From contig DGPZ01000116.1 of assembly GCA_002390675.1 (NCBI GenBank), positions 305 to 9,339 of the forward strand: 9,035 nucleotides of DNA, in the 5' to 3' direction. The notes beneath the pieces are model-generated. The model saw only the letters and a list, made by a program, of their open reading frames with translations, searched no databases and was not told where the DNA came from. Made by a program: the position numbers and the translations under genes. Origin of the DNA: Deltaproteobacteria bacterium UBA4427 (GTDB lineage Bacteria; Myxococcota_A; UBA9160; UBA4427). Positions 7,141-9,035 of the stretch are shown here, in pieces (the first letter of the stretch is position 1; each line of letters starts with the position of its first letter).

Positions 7141-7822
7141 CTCGGTCTGTTATTTTCTGTTTTTAGTTGTTAATCGGATTCAGTGATGGGGGAATGTGCC
7201 GGCTTTCTATCGTTAGAACGAGGATGCGGCTTCGGTTCGATTGCTCACGTCTGGGAGGTCGAAGAGGTGGGCTTCGACAGGTTAGCTGGAGAGGCCGAGG
7301 GCGTCTGTTCGAGATAATCAATCCCAGAAAGCCCACTGCATCGCAATGGAAACCGATCTCCTTAGGAGTGAGATAGATCCGCGCCCACTCGTCAGCGTCG
7401 CGCGCCAGCCGGAGACTGTATCCCGAAGCCTGGACAGAGCGACCGTCTAGGCGAGGCTCATAAAGTCATCCTCGACACCAGCCTCTTTGAGTGAGCGATC
7501 TAAGACGGGTGCGTACTGGATCAAGTGGCGATCGGCATCTAGTACGGGTTAGGGCAGCTTTGAGCGAATTTCAGCGGGTGTTTTGTCAGAGCTCATGGCG
7601 AAAATCTGGCATGGCTGAGGGATAGCGTCTCGGGTGGAATTTGCACGGAGGCGCTCAGACGAGGCTAAAAGTGCCCAAAAGAGTCGGATGCATTGGGAGA
7701 ATGATCGCTCTAACGTTGAGAGAGCCCAAAGAGTTCGACTCGCCGCGCCGCGTCGCTCTCGTGCTCGTCCAAAGTCAAAGCGTCACAAGCCATCGCAAAA
7801 AAATAAAATAGGAGACGGACTC
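7141..7822. other. Intergenic region with gene decay, no intact gene
   Basis: Neither strand shows an intact gene with a ribosome-binding site over these 682 bases. The T-rich stretch just after the DUF3604 stop (7149-7170) has no hairpin before it, so it is a weak terminator candidate at best. The minus strand from about 7596 to 7166 carries protein-like fragments with stops and frame changes, described separately. From 7600 to 7800 the sequence is featureless apart from a minor dyad, GCTCT/AGAGC at 7707-7725, and an A-rich run at 7797-7810 just before the next gene's Shine-Dalgarno. The promoter for that gene should lie here, but I could not fix its elements. Confidence 0.6.
7285..7596 (-). 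pseudogene. Probable decayed amidohydrolase (N-terminal remnant)
   Basis: Reading the minus strand from an ATG at 7596 gives MSSDKTPAEIRSKLP, a stop (7551-7549), then PVLDADRHLIQYAPVL and DRSLKEAGVEDDFMSLA before a second stop (7449-7447) and a third (7320-7318). This resembles the start of metal-dependent amidohydrolase family 2 proteins, which often open with an IR-x-L-x-HP-V-I-D-A-D-G-H pattern followed by an acidic or aromatic stretch. The expected D-G-H reads D-R-H. Further on, WAFWD and SRTDAL could match the family's FWG and NTLD segments. In-frame stops, no Shine-Dalgarno upstream and no following catalytic domain mark it as dead. A different 100-codon open frame (7465-7166, minus strand) overlaps it and contains DADEWARIYLTPKEIGFHCD, so a frameshift or a fragment of another gene is also possible. 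The identification is by eye only. Confidence 0.4.
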
Positions 7823-8584
7823 ATGTCAGGACCTCAAATTAACGGCGGAGATATCGCCGATTGGCCGATTCTCAAGATTGATTATCTCACGGATAAAGAC
7901 AAGGTGGCGGCGCTCTTACCGCCCGGCGTCGACCCCGCGGATGACCCTCACGTCAACATCTCGATCTACCAGGTCGCCGTCCCCGACGTTCCCGAATACG
8001 GCGTCTTCATGACGGTCGACGCGGACTACCGCGGCACTAAGGGTGCCTACACCTTGGGCTACGGCATCGATCAAGAGTCGGCGATCTTCATCAGCCGCGA
8101 CATGAACGGTCAGCCGAAATTCCCCTGCGAAATCGACTACTACCGTTACCAAGACAAGGTCTCGGCCCGATGTACGCATCAGGGATACACGTTCATCGAA
8201 TTCGAAGGCACTACGGGCGAAGCTGCACCGGCGCGCGAAAACTTTGAAGAGAACGAGTGGTGGGTGAAGGTACTGCGCGCTGTTGGCGGTGCGGAGAAGG
8301 CCTACGACTTCCCGCCCCACATCGTTCGTGTGAAGAGCACTTACGCAACGAAGGCAGAGATCCAGGTCGAAGGCGACCTCGGATTGCTTGAAAGCCCGTG
8401 GGATCCGATCGCTTCGCTCTTGCCAGTTCGTGAATACCAGGGCGCTCGTCTGTGGTGGCCGGAATTCTTGGGTCGCGAGATCACCCTCGAAGGTCCTCTT
8501 GACCCGGAAGCCTATTGGCCCCACATCGACAACATTAGTGGTTCGCGATGGCCCGGTCATATGGGCGGCCCGAAGTTGCCGTAA
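7823..8584 (+). CDS. Acetoacetate decarboxylase-fold (ADC superfamily) protein
   Basis: This 253-residue soluble protein has the layout of the acetoacetate decarboxylase superfamily: LLPPGVDP near residues 31-38, then DADYRGTKGAYTLGYGIDQESAIFISRDMNGQPK. That last stretch corresponds to the family's 'YLDNEPAIAVGREL..YPKK' segment. K99 in GQPKF aligns with the Schiff-base lysine (Lys115 of the Clostridium acetobutylicum enzyme). The neighbouring lysine is F100, and the positions of Glu76 and Arg29 appear to be V and W in my by-eye alignment. It may therefore be a hydratase, aldolase or binding variant rather than a true decarboxylase. Start ATG 7823 follows TAGGAG (7809-7814) with good spacing behind an A-rich run. 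Extending to 7634 would add a 63-residue basic, non-family leader. There is no signal peptide, so it is cytoplasmic. Many codons end in C, unlike the upstream operon, hinting at high expression. It stands alone and ends 63 bp before a strong terminator. Confidence 0.87.
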   Translation: MSGPQINGGDIADWPILKIDYLTDKDKVAALLPPGVDPADDPHVNISIYQVAVPDVPEYGVFMTVDADYRGTKGAYTLGYGIDQESAIFISRDMNGQPKFPCEIDYYRYQDKVSARCTHQGYTFIEFEGTTGEAAPARENFEENEWWVKVLRAVGGAEKAYDFPPHIVRVKSTYATKAEIQVEGDLGLLESPWDPIASLLPVREYQGARLWWPEFLGREITLEGPLDPEAYWPHIDNISGSRWPGHMGGPKLP

Positions 8585-8647
8585 TCATCGGCTCAAGACC
8601 ACGTGCCTAATACTGTTACCGAACGGTGATGGGCAAGCATGCTAAAT

Positions 8648-8681
8648 AAACGCCCCTTCGCGATACCGCGGAGGGGCGTTT
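8648..8681. terminator. Strong, probably bidirectional intrinsic terminator
   Basis: A 15-bp stem (8648-8662 with 8667-8681) closes a four-base ATAC loop. AAACGCCCCT pairs perfectly with AGGGGCGTTT, and the inner five pairs include one G-U wobble. On the plus strand it ends in TTTT (8679-8682), after the ADC-family gene. On the minus strand it is followed by TTTATTT, suited to stopping transcription from the convergent asd gene. Confidence 0.87.
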
Positions 8682-8702
8682 TGCATTGAGGCGGGCATTT
8701 AT

Positions 8703-8719
8703 TCCTAATGTTGTTAGGA
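8703..8719. other. Small hairpin TCCTAA-TGTTG-TTAGGA
   Basis: A six-pair stem with a five-base loop lies between the terminator and the asd stop. It is AT-rich and is not followed by a T run on the minus strand, so on its own it is unlikely to terminate. It might sit at the end of the asd transcript or be chance. Confidence 0.3.
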
Positions 8720-8750
8720 GCGGCGTATCCGGAGCTTGCTCATTAACCGT

Positions 8751-9035
8751 TTAGGCAGTGGTTTCGCGCAGAATTCGAAGCACGCGGCGCAGGGGTTCCG
8801 CCGCGCCCCACAACAACTGATCGCCAACCGTAAACGCGCCGAGATACTCCGGGCCGATGCGAAGCTTGCGCACTCGACCGACGGGGATATCTAGGGTGCC
8901 TGTCACCGCAGCCGGAGTCAGCTGGGAAAGGCTGGATTCCTTGTCGTTATGCACGAGGTTTACCCAATCATTCGCACCACTCATGAGCGACTCGATCTCG
9001 TCGATCGGCACATCCTTGCGAAGCTTCAAGGTGAA
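8751..9035 (-). CDS. asd: Aspartate-semialdehyde dehydrogenase, C-terminal part (gene continues beyond the window)
   Basis: The last 94 residues and TAA stop of Asd are present on the minus strand; the start lies beyond position 9035. The enzyme reduces aspartyl phosphate to aspartate semialdehyde with NADPH, on the path to lysine, diaminopimelate, methionine and threonine, in the cytoplasm. The sequence matches the end of the E. coli enzyme very closely: FTLKLRKDVPIDEIESLM, then LTPAAVTGTLDIPVGR, then GPEYLGAFTVGDQLLWGAAEPLRR (read in two overlapping parts, ending LRRVLRIL). The window edge falls just past the place where the family's catalytic histidine is expected, and the catalytic cysteine is also outside, so active-site integrity cannot be judged. 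This is the gammaproteobacterial-style subgroup, not the Pseudomonas- or Bacillus-style one. The gene is convergent with the ADC-family gene, and the shared hairpin at 8648-8681 probably ends both transcripts. Confidence 0.95.
   Translation of the reverse strand, partial: FTLKLRKDVPIDEIESLMSGANDWVNLVHNDKESSLSQLTPAAVTGTLDIPVGRVRKLRIGPEYLGAFTVGDQLLWGAAEPLRRVLRILRETTA

Noticed and set aside
7707..7725. GCTCT/AGAGC inverted repeat upstream of the ADC-family gene
   Set aside because: Five pairs with a nine-base loop is within chance expectation, and no promoter element is clearly linked to it.
7634..7822. N-terminal extension of the ADC-family protein
   Set aside because: The 63 added residues are highly basic, low in structure and unlike the family. 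TAGGAG at 7809-7814 directly serves ATG 7823.
7916..8560. Minus-strand open frame of 214 codons
   Set aside because: It mirrors the ADC-family gene, whose plus frame has family motifs, a Shine-Dalgarno and a terminator.
8615..8645. Short palindromes ACCGAACGGT and AGCATGCT after the ADC-family gene
   Set aside because: They are too short and isolated to support an operator or attachment site.

Overview
The window reads as chromosome of an uncultured, moderately GC-rich Gram-negative bacterium. Its cell-envelope enzymes and its Escherichia coli-type aspartate-semialdehyde dehydrogenase suggest a proteobacterium, or a myxococcal or other former deltaproteobacterial lineage. That placement is an inference from gene types, not a measurement. 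No tRNA, rRNA, CRISPR array, insertion sequence or phage gene was seen.

Positions 1-402 are a gene-poor leader. It may carry the last codons of an upstream gene, it holds a repeated 10-base element, and it ends in a very G-rich ribosome-binding region. Positions 403-7140 form a tight plus-strand cluster of four genes: a TerC/YgdQ-family membrane protein (TTG start), a giant exported PVC-type protein (beta-propeller, HEAT-like repeats, one C-terminal c-type heme site), a small unrecognised membrane protein (GTG start), and an exported DUF3604 protein with PHP-like metal ligands. The gaps are 5 bp, 80 bp and a 4-bp ATGA overlap, so this is probably one operon. All four products lie in or beyond the inner membrane. 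TerC-family proteins are linked to metal efflux and to metal loading of secreted enzymes, so a joint job in building periplasmic metalloenzymes is a reasonable hypothesis, but it is only a hypothesis.

Positions 7141-7822 hold no intact gene. The minus strand there carries what looks like a decayed amidohydrolase, with in-frame stops and a competing open frame. Positions 7823-8584 encode an acetoacetate-decarboxylase-fold protein that keeps the Schiff-base lysine position but apparently lacks other catalytic residues. A strong hairpin at 8648-8681 separates it from the convergent asd gene, whose 3' end (8751-9035, minus strand) runs off the window.
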